Of a stretch of DNA of 64,000 nucleotides, positions 47,750 through 55,367 are shown piece by piece; the stretch's first letter is position 1, and the number at the start of each line of letters is the position of its first letter. The position numbers and the translations under genes are program-made. Source of the DNA: Microlunatus endophyticus (GTDB lineage Bacteria; Actinomycetota; Actinomycetes; Propionibacteriales; Propionibacteriaceae); contig NZ_BMMZ01000002.1 of NCBI RefSeq assembly GCF_014646195.1, forward strand, positions 496,001 to 560,000, read 5' to 3'. The notes below the pieces were generated by a model that worked only from the letters and a program-made list of their open reading frames with translations, was not told where the DNA came from and did no database searches.

Positions 47750-48646
47750 TCAGTCGGTTTCGTCCGAGGTCCCTGAGCTGGTCGAAGGGTCCTCGTCCCG
47801 GGCGCCGCCGTCGATCGCTTCGGCAGGCTCAGCGCTCTCGAGTAGCGGTGGCTGCAGCGTGTGCCGGGCGCGCAACTTCTGGACCGTGTAGGCCGGGGCT
47901 TCCTCGGCCTCCGGCTCGTCGACCACCAGGTCCTCGACGTCGGGCAGATACTGCTGCAGCGTCTCCAGGCTGATCGCGCCCCGGCGAAGGATCTGGCCGG
48001 TCTCCTTGAGGGTGAAATCCACCAGTGTCGACGGCTTGCCCTCGGTGCCGGTCAGCTCGCCGCCGTCGAGGAAGACAGCGACACTCGTGCCGAGCTGCTC
48101 GATCGCGTCGTCACAGGTGAGCGCCGACGGCCGGCCCGTCTTGTTGGCGCTGCTGACCGCCAGCGGCCCGGTCTGGCGCAGCAGTTCCCGGGTCAGCTCG
48201 TGGTCGGGCACCCGCAGTCCGACGGTGCCGTTGGTCTCCCCCAGGTCCATCCGCAGATGGTCGCTGGCCTTGCAGACGATCGTCAGGGCACCAGGCCACA
48301 ACGCCTCGACCAGCGACATCGCCGCATCGGGCACGTCGACGGCCAGCGCCTTCACGAAGTGCGGATCGGAGATCAGCACCGGCGGTGGCTTCTCGCGGCC
48401 GCGACCCTTGGCGTCCTGGAGCCGCTGCACAGCGTCGGCGTTGTACGCGTCTGCGCCGATCCCGTAGACGGTGTCGGTCGGCAGCACGATGGGTTGACCG
48501 GCGTCGAGCGCGCGCCGTGCCGCAGCGGCGGCGGTGTCGATCGCAGCGCGGTCGTCCCGGTCGGTGCAGTCGTAACGGGTGTAGCCGGGACCCGCTGGCG
48601 TTTCCGGTTCGGGGATCTCGCCCGGCTCGGTGATCTGGTCAGTCAT
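47750..48646 (-). CDS. tsaC: L-threonylcarbamoyladenylate synthase (Sua5/YrdC/TsaC)
   Basis: Makes threonylcarbamoyl-AMP for the t6A modification of ANN-decoding tRNAs. The YrdC fold is clear: IVLPTDTVYGIGADAYN, GREKPPPVLIS, LWPGALTIVCKA, GTVGLRVPDHE, PLAVSSANKTGRPS and LRRGAI. After about residue 215 comes a poorly conserved tail whose last part (AEPAEA...DPSTSSGTSD) is the translation of two REP-like elements. ATG 48646 overlaps the prmC stop by 8 nt. The order prmC-sua5-wecA is conserved in actinobacteria. Confidence 0.93.
   Translation of the reverse strand: MTDQITEPGEIPEPETPAGPGYTRYDCTDRDDRAAIDTAAAAARRALDAGQPIVLPTDTVYGIGADAYNADAVQRLQDAKGRGREKPPPVLISDPHFVKALAVDVPDAAMSLVEALWPGALTIVCKASDHLRMDLGETNGTVGLRVPDHELTRELLRQTGPLAVSSANKTGRPSALTCDDAIEQLGTSVAVFLDGGELTGTEGKPSTLVDFTLKETGQILRRGAISLETLQQYLPDVEDLVVDEPEAEEAPAYTVQKLRARHTLQPPLLESAEPAEAIDGGARDEDPSTSSGTSDETD
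47771..47834. repeat. Inverted pair of REP-like elements inside the sua5 3' end
   Basis: CCCTGAGCTGGTCGAAGGG (47771-47789) and CGCTTCGGCAGGCTCAGCG (47816-47834) are two copies of the CTTCGRCANGCTCAG-type REP palindrome in opposite orientation, 26 bp apart. Both are translated as part of the tsaC tail. The element at 42834 is a third copy. Confidence 0.75.
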
Positions 48647-49532
48647 CGGCGCCAATCCTGCCACGCCCGACGGCAGTTCCGACCTTGCGTGCGGTCGTGA
48701 ACCGGGGACGCCCCGCCAGGTCACGATGATCACGGACCTGTTCGTACGAACCATGTCCGGCAAACAGTGCGGGGACGGACTCGGCCTGCACCTCGGCGTG
48801 CTCGACGGCGACCCAGCCGCCCAGGCGCAGCAACCGCGCCGCGACCCGGGTCAGCACGCGGATCGCGTCGAGGCCGTCATCGCCGGAGAAGAGGGCGACC
48901 TGCGGATCATGGTCGCGGGCCTCGGCCTGGACCGACTCCCAGGCCACCAACGGGATGTAGGGCGGGTTGCAGACCACGACGTCGACCTGGCCGTCCAGCT
49001 CCGGGAATGCCGTCGCCATGTCGCCCACCCGCAACTCGACGCCGGTACCTTCCAGGTTCTGTGCCGCCCAGCCGGCCGCATCCTCACTCAGCTCGATCGC
49101 GTACAACCGGGTGCCCGGCGCTTCGTCGGCCAGCGCTTTGGCGATAGCACCGGAGCCGCTGCACAGGTCGACGGCGACCGGCGTCCGGTCGGTGATCTCG
49201 CGGAGCCGGTCGACGGCCCAGCCGGCCATCACCTCGGTCTCCGGTCGCGGCACGAAGACCCCCGGTCCGACCTGCAGGCTGACGTACCGGAAATGAGCGA
49301 CACCGGTGATGTGTTGCAGTGGCTCCCGTCCCGCCCTGCGGTTGATCAACTCCTGAAAACGGGCGGCCACGTCGACCCCGACCGAATTCTTGATCAACAA
49401 CTGCGAACGCGACCACCCGGTGGCAACCTCGAGCAGGATCCTGGCATCGGCATCCGGGCTTTCGACGCCTGCCGCGGAGAGCCGCTCGCGGGCATCGACC
49501 AGCAGCGTACGAACTCCGATCTCGGCTGCCAC
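48639..49532 (-). CDS. prmC: Peptide chain release factor N5-glutamine methyltransferase
   Basis: Methylates the Gln of the GGQ motif of RF1 and RF2 using S-adenosylmethionine. An N-terminal helical domain (about 1-80) precedes a Rossmann methyltransferase with VAVDLCSGSGAIAKALA (SAM binding) and the catalytic CNPPYIPL (Asn189-Tyr192). It starts at GTG 49532, 7 nt after TAAGGT, with no Shine-Dalgarno. Its substrate RF1 is encoded 3 kb away on the same strand. Confidence 0.95.
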   Translation of the reverse strand: MAAEIGVRTLLVDARERLSAAGVESPDADARILLEVATGWSRSQLLIKNSVGVDVAARFQELINRRAGREPLQHITGVAHFRYVSLQVGPGVFVPRPETEVMAGWAVDRLREITDRTPVAVDLCSGSGAIAKALADEAPGTRLYAIELSEDAAGWAAQNLEGTGVELRVGDMATAFPELDGQVDVVVCNPPYIPLVAWESVQAEARDHDPQVALFSGDDGLDAIRVLTRVAARLLRLGGWVAVEHAEVQAESVPALFAGHGSYEQVRDHRDLAGRPRFTTARKVGTAVGRGRIGADD

Positions 49533-49555
49533 GACGCAGACCTTACTGTGGTTCG
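49533..49555. promoter_or_regulatory. Back-to-back leaderless promoters with overlapping -10 boxes
   Basis: Minus strand: TAAGGT (49545-49540), 7 nt, prmC GTG 49532. Plus strand: TACTGT (49544-49549), 6 nt, GTG 49556. The two hexamers share base pairs 49544-49545. The 23-bp gap holds both promoters, so polymerase binding in one direction should exclude the other. Confidence 0.55.
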
Positions 49556-50653
49556 GTGAAGATCACCTCGATCGAGACATTCCAGCAGAACGCGAATCTG
49601 GCACTGGTCCGGGTCCGCAGCGACGACGGGCTCGAGGGCTGGGGCCAGACGTCGCCCTATCTGGCCGACCAGAGCGTGCCGGCGGTCCATGATCAGATTG
49701 CGCCGTGGTTCCTGGGCTCGGATCCCTGGGACGTCGCCGCCACGGTGGACCGGCTGGTCCGGGCCGAGTACAAGTTCTACGGCACCGTGCTGTACCGGGC
49801 GCTGTGCGGCGTCGAGACCGCGGTCTGGGACCTGCTCGGCAAGGCGGTCGGGCGACCGGTCTACCAACTGCTCGGCGGCACAGTCCGCACCACGATCGGG
49901 GTGTACGGCTCCAGCATGCGTCGCGACATCAGCCCCTCGGACGAAGCGCAGCGACTGCTCGGGTTGGTCGAGGACGGGACCTTCACCGGCTTCAAGATCA
50001 GGATCGGCTCGGTGATGGGCCAGGACGCGGACGCATCGCCCGGCCGGACCGAGCGGATCATCCGCCTGGTCCGCGAGACCCTCGGTGACCGGATCAGCCT
50101 GCGGGCCGACGCCAACGGCTGTTACAGCCCGGCGGAGGCGATCCGGGTCGGCCGGATCCTGGAGGACCAGGGCTTCTACCACTACGAGGAGCCCTGCCCC
50201 TATCCCCAGATCGAGGCGACGATGAAGGTCGCCGACGCCCTCGACATCCCGGTCGCCGGCGGCGAACAGGACCAGACCCTGGAGCACTTCCACCGCATGA
50301 TCAACACCGGCGTGGTGGACATCATCCAGCCCGACATCGGATACCTGGGCGGCATGGTCCGGGCCCGCAAGGTAGCGCTGATGGCCGAGGCGGCAGGAAT
50401 TCCCTGTACGCCGCACTGCGCCAACACCTCGCTGTTGCAGGTCTTCACGCTGCACCTGGCGGCCTGCTCGGCCGCGGTGAGCCAGTTCCAGGAGTGGAGC
50501 ATCGAGGACGTGAGCTGGACCCGCGATCTCTACGACGGGCTGCCGCAGGTCCGCCAGAGCATGATCGAATTGCTCGGTGCCCCGGGCTGGGGTGTGCAGA
50601 TCAACCAGGACTATCTGCGCAGCAGCAGGACCAGGACGAGCACCGCGGCCTGA
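49556..50653 (+). CDS. Enolase-superfamily enzyme (mandelate racemase/muconate lactonizing type)
   Basis: A 365-residue MR/MLE enzyme. The barrel has Lys in GFKIRIGSVMG, metal ligands Asp (SLRADANGCYS), Glu (YHYEEPCPYP) and Glu (VAGGEQDQT), and the general-base/His region IPCTPHCANTS. It abstracts a proton alpha to a carboxylate, for example in sugar acid dehydration; the substrate is not predictable. It starts at GTG 49556 with a TACTGT box 6 nt upstream. It is an insertion between prmC and prfA relative to the mycobacterial order and has no obvious pathway partners nearby. Confidence 0.88.
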   Translation: MKITSIETFQQNANLALVRVRSDDGLEGWGQTSPYLADQSVPAVHDQIAPWFLGSDPWDVAATVDRLVRAEYKFYGTVLYRALCGVETAVWDLLGKAVGRPVYQLLGGTVRTTIGVYGSSMRRDISPSDEAQRLLGLVEDGTFTGFKIRIGSVMGQDADASPGRTERIIRLVRETLGDRISLRADANGCYSPAEAIRVGRILEDQGFYHYEEPCPYPQIEATMKVADALDIPVAGGEQDQTLEHFHRMINTGVVDIIQPDIGYLGGMVRARKVALMAEAAGIPCTPHCANTSLLQVFTLHLAACSAAVSQFQEWSIEDVSWTRDLYDGLPQVRQSMIELLGAPGWGVQINQDYLRSSRTRTSTAA

Positions 50654-50664
50654 CCGGCAAGTGA

Positions 50665-51294
50665 TCAACTGCCGGCCAGCAGGCCGGCGATGGCCGCATC
50701 GACCGTACGCTCGGCGGCCGCCCAGACGTCCGCCTCCGGGTGCCCCTGCAACGGACCACCCAGCGCCAGCAGCGCGAAGCCGTGGACCGCCGACCAGCAC
50801 GGCCATTCCGCGCCGGGCCGTGACCCGGTCGGCAGTTCGCCGGAGTCGACCAGGGCGTCCAACGCAGCGGTCAACATCTGCAGCGGCCTGGCCGAAGGGG
50901 CGTCCGGATCCGCGTCCGACAACGCGCCGGCATGGGAGAAGGCGGTGTCGAACCATCCCGGCTCGGCCAGCGCGAAGCCGATGTAGCCCAGGCCGACGGC
51001 TCTGAGCCGGCCGCGTGCCGACCCGGTGGCCGGGACCCCCTCCTGGACCGACGCGGGTGGCTGGAAGCCGCGCATCTGCGCGGCCATGTCGTGCTGGATC
51101 CGCTCCGCAACGGCAGCCTGCAGGCTGTCGCGGTCGGCGAAATGCCGATAGGCCGCATTCGGCGAGACACCGACCTTGCGAGTCGCGTCCCGCAGGGTGA
51201 GCGCGGCCGCGCCCCCGACCCGGGTCAACTCCAGACCGGCTGCGATCAGTGCTTCCCGCAGGTTGCCGTGGTGATAGCCCTGCCGCTGCGGCAC
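50665..51294 (-). CDS. TetR-family transcriptional regulator
   Basis: A 209-residue repressor. The N-terminal helix-turn-helix reads LREALIAAGLELTRVGG, LTLRDATRKVGVSPNAAYRHFADRDSLQ; the C-terminal ligand domain is of the TetR_C_33-like type. The GTG at 51294 has GAGGAG upstream. It diverges from a DUF899 gene, and a perfect TGGAC-ACC-GTCCA inverted repeat lies between them, so it probably controls both genes. Confidence 0.9.
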   Translation of the reverse strand: MPQRQGYHHGNLREALIAAGLELTRVGGAAALTLRDATRKVGVSPNAAYRHFADRDSLQAAVAERIQHDMAAQMRGFQPPASVQEGVPATGSARGRLRAVGLGYIGFALAEPGWFDTAFSHAGALSDADPDAPSARPLQMLTAALDALVDSGELPTGSRPGAEWPCWSAVHGFALLALGGPLQGHPEADVWAAAERTVDAAIAGLLAGS

Positions 51295-51312
51295 TGATGC
51301 TCCTCGAAGGTC

Positions 51313-51367
51313 TTGACACGTCGGACCCAATGTGTACGGTGTGAACATAGCATCTGGACACCGTCCA
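51313..51367 (+). promoter_or_regulatory. Promoter and putative TetR operator of the DUF899 gene
   Basis: TTGACA (51313-51318), 16 bp, TACGGT (51335-51340) is a good sigma-70-type promoter. TGGAC-ACC-GTCCA (51355-51367) is a perfect inverted repeat just downstream, placed to block transcription when bound by the divergent TetR regulator. Confidence 0.5.
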
Positions 51368-51398
51368 CATGCGCTCTCACTGCACTCAGGAGATGAGC

Positions 51399-52124
51399 AT
51401 GTCCACCACGCAGACAAGCACTGGACCAAGCACTGGACCAAGCACCGCGCTGCCCCCCGTTGTCAGCGCCGACGACTGGCGCCGGGAACTCAAGGCACTG
51501 CGGGTGCGCGAGAAGGCCGCAACCCGAGAACTGGACGCGATCGCCGCTCAACGCCGGCGACTGCCGATGATCCAACTGCCGGATTACGTCCTGGTCGGGG
51601 CGGACGGTCCGATCCGATTGGTCGACATCTTCGACGGCCGGTCGCAGTTGATCACCTATCACCACATGTGGGAAGCAGATGCCGAGTGGCAGTGCGGCGG
51701 TTGTACCGGCTTCACGTCTCAGTTCACCCGGCTGGATTTCCTCGATCCCTACGACGCCCGGTTTGTGATCGTCACCCAGGGTCCGATCGAAGAAGCCCTT
51801 GCCTACAAGGAAAAGGTGGGCAACAGGATGGATTGGTTCTCCACCGTTGACAGTCCGTTCGGCACCGATGTCGACGCGCCGCCCGGTGGCGGTTTCGGGG
51901 TCAACGTCTTCCTGCGCGACGGTGACACGGTCTATCGCACCTGGCACACCAACGGTCGCGGCACCGAGCAGCTGGGCTACAACTTCGCCTTGGTGGACCT
52001 GCTCCCCTATGGCCGGCGGGAGGTCTGGCAGGATTCGCCGGAGGGCTGGCCGAGAACGCCGACCTACGGCGGTTGGCTGGGCTCCCCCGACGTGGCTCGG
52101 CTCTACGGCCCGCCGGCGGCCTGA
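51399..52124 (+). CDS. DUF899 family thioredoxin-like protein
   Basis: A 241-residue DUF899 protein. A helical N-terminal part (DDWRRELKALRVREKAATRELD) precedes a thioredoxin-like fold with VGADGPIRLVDIFDGRSQLI, the conserved MWEADAEWQCGGCTGFTSQF (CxxC) and the C-terminal FALVDLLPYGRREVWQDSPEGWP. Annotated relatives are called dithiol-disulfide isomerases; the activity is unproven. ATG 51399 is used because AGGAG lies 6 nt upstream; ATG 51393 is close by. A 12-bp tandem repeat (AGCACTGGACCA, 51417-51440) encodes the STGP motif near the N-terminus. Confidence 0.85.
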   Translation: MSTTQTSTGPSTGPSTALPPVVSADDWRRELKALRVREKAATRELDAIAAQRRRLPMIQLPDYVLVGADGPIRLVDIFDGRSQLITYHHMWEADAEWQCGGCTGFTSQFTRLDFLDPYDARFVIVTQGPIEEALAYKEKVGNRMDWFSTVDSPFGTDVDAPPGGGFGVNVFLRDGDTVYRTWHTNGRGTEQLGYNFALVDLLPYGRREVWQDSPEGWPRTPTYGGWLGSPDVARLYGPPAA

Positions 52125-53195
52125 CTAACCGGCGACGGCCAGCCGCTCGGCGGTGTCGGCCTCCTGCAACGCCTCGACGATCGGGCCGAGCTCGCCATTG
52201 AGGACCTGGTCCAGATTGTGCGCCTTGTAGCCGATCCGGTGGTCGGCGATCCGGTTCTCGGGGAAGTTGTAGGTGCGGACGCGTTCGGACCGGTCGACCG
52301 TACGGACCTGGCTCTTGCGGGCGGCCGAGGCGGCGTCGGCGGCCTCTTCCTCGGCGCGGGCGATCAGCCGGCTGCGCAGCATCCGCATCGCCTGTTCCTT
52401 GTTCTGCAGCTGGGAACGCTCGTTCTGGCAGGACACCACGATGCCGGTCGGCAGGTGGGTGATGCGGACCGCCGAGTCGGTGGTGTTGACGCCCTGGCCG
52501 CCCGGCCCGGACGACCGGTAGACGTCGATCCGGAGGTCGTTCTCGTCGATCTCGACCTCAGTCTCGGCGACCTCGGGCATCACCAGCACACCGGCGGCCG
52601 AGGTGTGCACGCGGCCCTGCGATTCGGTGACCGGTACCCGCTGCACCCGGTGGACGCCGCCCTCGAACTTCAGCACGCCGTACGGCATGGTGTCCGGGGC
52701 ACCGGCACTGGGAGCCTTGATGGCCAGCGTGATCGACTTGTAGCCGCCGAGATCGGTCTCCTGGGAGTCGAGGACCTCGATCTTCCAGCCACGCTGCTCG
52801 GCGAATTTGGCGTACATCTTGAAGAGATCGCCGGCGAAGAGCGCGGACTCCTCGCCGCCTTCGCCGGACTTGATCTCCATGATCGCGTCGCTGGAATCGT
52901 TGGGGTCCCGGGGTGCCAGCAGCCGGGTCAACCGGTCGACGGCCGTGTCCAGCCGTGCCTGCAGGTCCTCGGCCTCGGCAGCGAATCCGTCGTCCTCGTC
53001 CGCCAGCTCACGCGCCGCGGCGAGATCGTCGGTGAGCTGGTGGTACTCGTCCAGACCCTTGATGATCGGCGTCAGCTCCGCATAGCGGCGGCCGATCCGG
53101 CGCACCTTCGCCTGGTCGGCGTGCGTCTCGGGGTCGGCCATCTGCTGCTCCAGACGCGCGAACTCCTCACGCAACGGCGCTGCGGACTCGAACAC
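52125..53195 (-). CDS. prfA: Peptide chain release factor 1
   Basis: Terminates translation at UAA and UAG. The 356-residue protein has an N-terminal helical domain, the codon-reading PVT motif ([12 protein letters not shown], which marks RF1 rather than RF2) and the GGQ loop ([20 protein letters not shown]) that triggers peptide release and is methylated by PrmC. GTG 53195 has a strong TAGGAGG Shine-Dalgarno. Confidence 0.97.
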   Translation of the reverse strand: MFESAAPLREEFARLEQQMADPETHADQAKVRRIGRRYAELTPIIKGLDEYHQLTDDLAAARELADEDDGFAAEAEDLQARLDTAVDRLTRLLAPRDPNDSSDAIMEIKSGEGGEESALFAGDLFKMYAKFAEQRGWKIEVLDSQETDLGGYKSITLAIKAPSAGAPDTMPYGVLKFEGGVHRVQRVPVTESQGRVHTSAAGVLVMPEVAETEVEIDENDLRIDVYRSSGPGGQGVNTTDSAVRITHLPTGIVVSCQNERSQLQNKEQAMRMLRSRLIARAEEEAADAASAARKSQVRTVDRSERVRTYNFPENRIADHRIGYKAHNLDQVLNGELGPIVEALQEADTAERLAVAG

Positions 53196-53233
53196 GCTTC
53201 CTCCTAGGGCGATAGGACTTCCTGGACATGCGA

Positions 53234-53291
53234 AACGCCGGGAACTCCGGACTGCACCGTCATCAGGATGCAGGTCCGGGTTCCCGGCGTT
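53234..53291 (-). terminator. Long hairpin between rpmE and prfA
   Basis: AACGCCGGGAAC... (53234-53256) pairs almost throughout with TGCAGGTCCGGG... to 53291 over about 20 bp, around a 12-nt loop. It begins within 8 bp of the rpmE stop and ends just before the prfA Shine-Dalgarno, so it may terminate rpmE transcripts or attenuate prfA. No U-tract. Confidence 0.75.
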
Positions 53292-53298
53292 GCGTAAG

Positions 53299-53505
53299 CT
53301 ACTTCTTCTTGCCGTACCGCTTCTCGAAGCGAGCGACCCGACCACCGGTGTCGAGAATCTTCTGCTTGCCGGTGTAGAACGGGTGGCAGGCCGAGCAGAC
53401 CTCGACGCGCAACGTGCCGCCGGCGGTCGACTTGGTGGTGAAAGTATTGCCGCAGCTACACGTCACCTCGGTGTCGGTGTAGTCCGGGTGGATCCCAGTC
53501 TTCAT
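53299..53505 (-). CDS. rpmE: 50S ribosomal protein L31, zinc-binding type
   Basis: A 68-residue L31 with the zinc ligands Cys16, Cys18, Cys37 and Cys40 ([22 protein letters not shown]). Type A L31 can be released from ribosomes as a zinc reserve. The basic tail ([13 protein letters not shown]) contacts rRNA. AGGGAG precedes ATG 53505. No Zur box was recognised upstream. Confidence 0.97.
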   Translation of the reverse strand: MKTGIHPDYTDTEVTCSCGNTFTTKSTAGGTLRVEVCSACHPFYTGKQKILDTGGRVARFEKRYGKKK

Positions 53506-53616
53506 GTTTCTCCCTGTCGGTTAGGGCGCCGGGTCGGCGTGGCGGGATTGGCCTCGTCGTGAACCGGCACCAGCGACCAAGTGTGCCAGTCGGTCCAACG
53601 CCGCACCAAACCGGGA

Positions 53617-53660
53617 CATTCCCGCCGAGGGGTCGCACTTCCCCGCCGAGGGGTCACATA
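53617..53660. repeat. Two direct repeats upstream of rpmE
   Basis: TTCCCGCCGAGGGGTCGCA and TTCCCCGCCGAGGGGTCACA follow each other within 53617-53660, about 110-155 bp upstream of rpmE. The core CCCGCCGAGGGG also appears at 18166-18177, upstream of the acyl-CoA mutase. Confidence 0.6.
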
Positions 53661-53689
53661 TTCCTCAATATCTGCGGCGTGTCGCGCAG

Positions 53690-54583
53690 TCAGGGGATCA
53701 GAAACCCGCTGATCAGCTGCCGCAGGCTCCGGGGATCGAGCCCGTGCAGCCGGTCGTGATCGGCGAGCGTGCCGTAGCGATGCGGGTCCGGGTCGGTGAC
53801 CCCGAGCCCGAGCTGCCGGTGGTCGAGGTCGGCCAGCGCGCGGGCGACGTGGGCCGCCGACGTACCGGCCAGATACGGCTCGACCATCACGATCCGCGGC
53901 GTACGCAGAGTCGATCGCAGGGTGTCCGCATCGAACGGCCGGACGGTCGGGGCGTAGAGCACGGTCACATCGAGTCCGGAGACCGCGGGCAACGTGTTGC
54001 GGAGTGTCGGACCGACCGCGACCACCGTCCCCGCGCTGCCCTGCCGCAGCACGCTCCAGGCGTCGTGGTGGGTGGGAAACGCCTCGGGATTGGACCGACC
54101 GCCGATCCGGAGGTAGACCCGGGTGTCGTCAGCCGCGGCCGACCGGAGCTGGGCGTCCAGCTCCGCCGGATGCCCCGGCACGTGCACCACCCAGTCGGAC
54201 AGGGTGTCGATCAGTGCCACGTCCCCCGGCGACTGGTGCGTGCGGCCGCCCTCGGCCCAGTCGTAGGAGCCGTACGCTCCCACCAGGATGGCGCCGACGT
54301 CCTGGTGGTCGAGATCGAGTTTGACCTGCTCCCAGGCGCGTTCGATCACGAAGGCGCCGAAACTGTGGGCGATCGGCCGCAGGCCGGCCAGCGCCAGTCC
54401 ACCGGCCATGCTGACCATCAGCTGTTCGCGGATGCCGACGTTGAGTACCCGATCCGGATGCGTTGCGGATGCGCCGGCGAACTGGTCGGCGGAGATCTCG
54501 GCCAGGACGACGGCGACCCGCGGGTCACTGTCGACCAGTGCCGAGGCGGTGGAGACGAACTGGCTGCGAAGATCCATGATCAT
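53690..54583 (-). CDS. Transketolase C-terminal subunit (split transketolase)
   Basis: A 297-residue protein with the pyrimidine-binding and C-terminal domains of a two-subunit transketolase or DXS-like enzyme. The ThDP-activating Glu lies in RVLNVGIREQLMVSMAGG; phosphate-binding YGSYDWAEGGRTHQSPGD follows. The start overlaps the N-terminal subunit's stop as ATGA; a second ATG at 54577 follows AAAGGA and may be used. Its substrate may be a specialised sugar phosphate, as a housekeeping transketolase is normally a single chain. Confidence 0.87.
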   Translation of the reverse strand: MIMDLRSQFVSTASALVDSDPRVAVVLAEISADQFAGASATHPDRVLNVGIREQLMVSMAGGLALAGLRPIAHSFGAFVIERAWEQVKLDLDHQDVGAILVGAYGSYDWAEGGRTHQSPGDVALIDTLSDWVVHVPGHPAELDAQLRSAAADDTRVYLRIGGRSNPEAFPTHHDAWSVLRQGSAGTVVAVGPTLRNTLPAVSGLDVTVLYAPTVRPFDADTLRSTLRTPRIVMVEPYLAGTSAAHVARALADLDHRQLGLGVTDPDPHRYGTLADHDRLHGLDPRSLRQLISGFLIP

Positions 54584-55269
54584 CCTTTCGGTTCCACCCG
54601 CGCCACGACGGCGGTCGGAGCGTCCGGCGCGGTGCTGAGGAAGGCCGCTGCGATGGCTTCATGATCACGACCGTCGATCTCGTGGACCAGCCAGCCCTCG
54701 ACGGCGAAGCGACGACCGATGCCGCCTGACCAGCCGTGGCTGGAGGACTGGTTGTCGATCACCACCGCGGTCAGATTGGCCAGCCCGATGCCGCCGGCGT
54801 ACACAACGGCTTCGGAATTGCTGCCCTCGTCGAATTCGGCGTCCCCGATCAGGCAGATCACGCGCGCCCCGATGCCGCGGACCAGCAGTCCGTGCGCCAT
54901 CCCCACCGATGCCGGCAGCCCGTGCCCGAGCGACCCACTGGAGAATTCCACCCCGGGCACCAGCAACCGGTCCGGGTGGTGGCCGAGCCGCGAGTCGTAC
55001 GATGCGAGGCCCGCCAGCTGATCTTCACCGAGAAAGCCTTTGGCGGCCAGCACCGCGTAGTAGGCGATCGGCCCGTGGCCCTTGGACAGCACGAAACGAT
55101 CACGGGCCGGATCGTCGACGGTCGCCGGCGTGATCGACAGGATCCGGTCGTAGAGCACCCAGATCACATCCAGGGTCGAGGTCGCGCTCGGCCCGTGCTT
55201 CTCGTCGCCGGTCAGCAGGCCCATCAGCCGGCCCAGCTCCCCATACCCGGAGGTCGTGCGACTCTTCAT
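54580..55269 (-). CDS. Transketolase N-terminal subunit (split transketolase)
   Basis: A 229-residue ThDP diphosphate-binding subunit. It has STLDVIWVLYDRILS, FVLSKGHGPIAYYAVLA, EFSSGSLGHGLPASVGMA and the Mg/ThDP motif GDAEFDEGSNSEAVVYAG ending NLTAVVIDNQ. It pairs with the following gene. ATG 55269 lies 7 nt after CAAAGT, suggesting a leaderless start; GTG 55275 is the alternative. It diverges from the alcohol dehydrogenase gene. Confidence 0.88.
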   Translation of the reverse strand: MKSRTTSGYGELGRLMGLLTGDEKHGPSATSTLDVIWVLYDRILSITPATVDDPARDRFVLSKGHGPIAYYAVLAAKGFLGEDQLAGLASYDSRLGHHPDRLLVPGVEFSSGSLGHGLPASVGMAHGLLVRGIGARVICLIGDAEFDEGSNSEAVVYAGGIGLANLTAVVIDNQSSSHGWSGGIGRRFAVEGWLVHEIDGRDHEAIAAAFLSTAPDAPTAVVARVEPKG

Positions 55270-55367
55270 GACCACGACTTTGCGACATCAAGTGCGGTTG
55301 AGGTCAAGGGCCCGGGGTCGGTTAGGGTCGTGGCGGTACTGCAGTGGAGCAGGAAGGAAGGCTGTCC

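Noticed and set aside
54004..54324. Arg/Pro-rich small ORFs opposite the transketolase and many similar ones elsewhere
   Set aside because: Typical high-GC shadow ORFs with no Shine-Dalgarno, motifs or codon bias.
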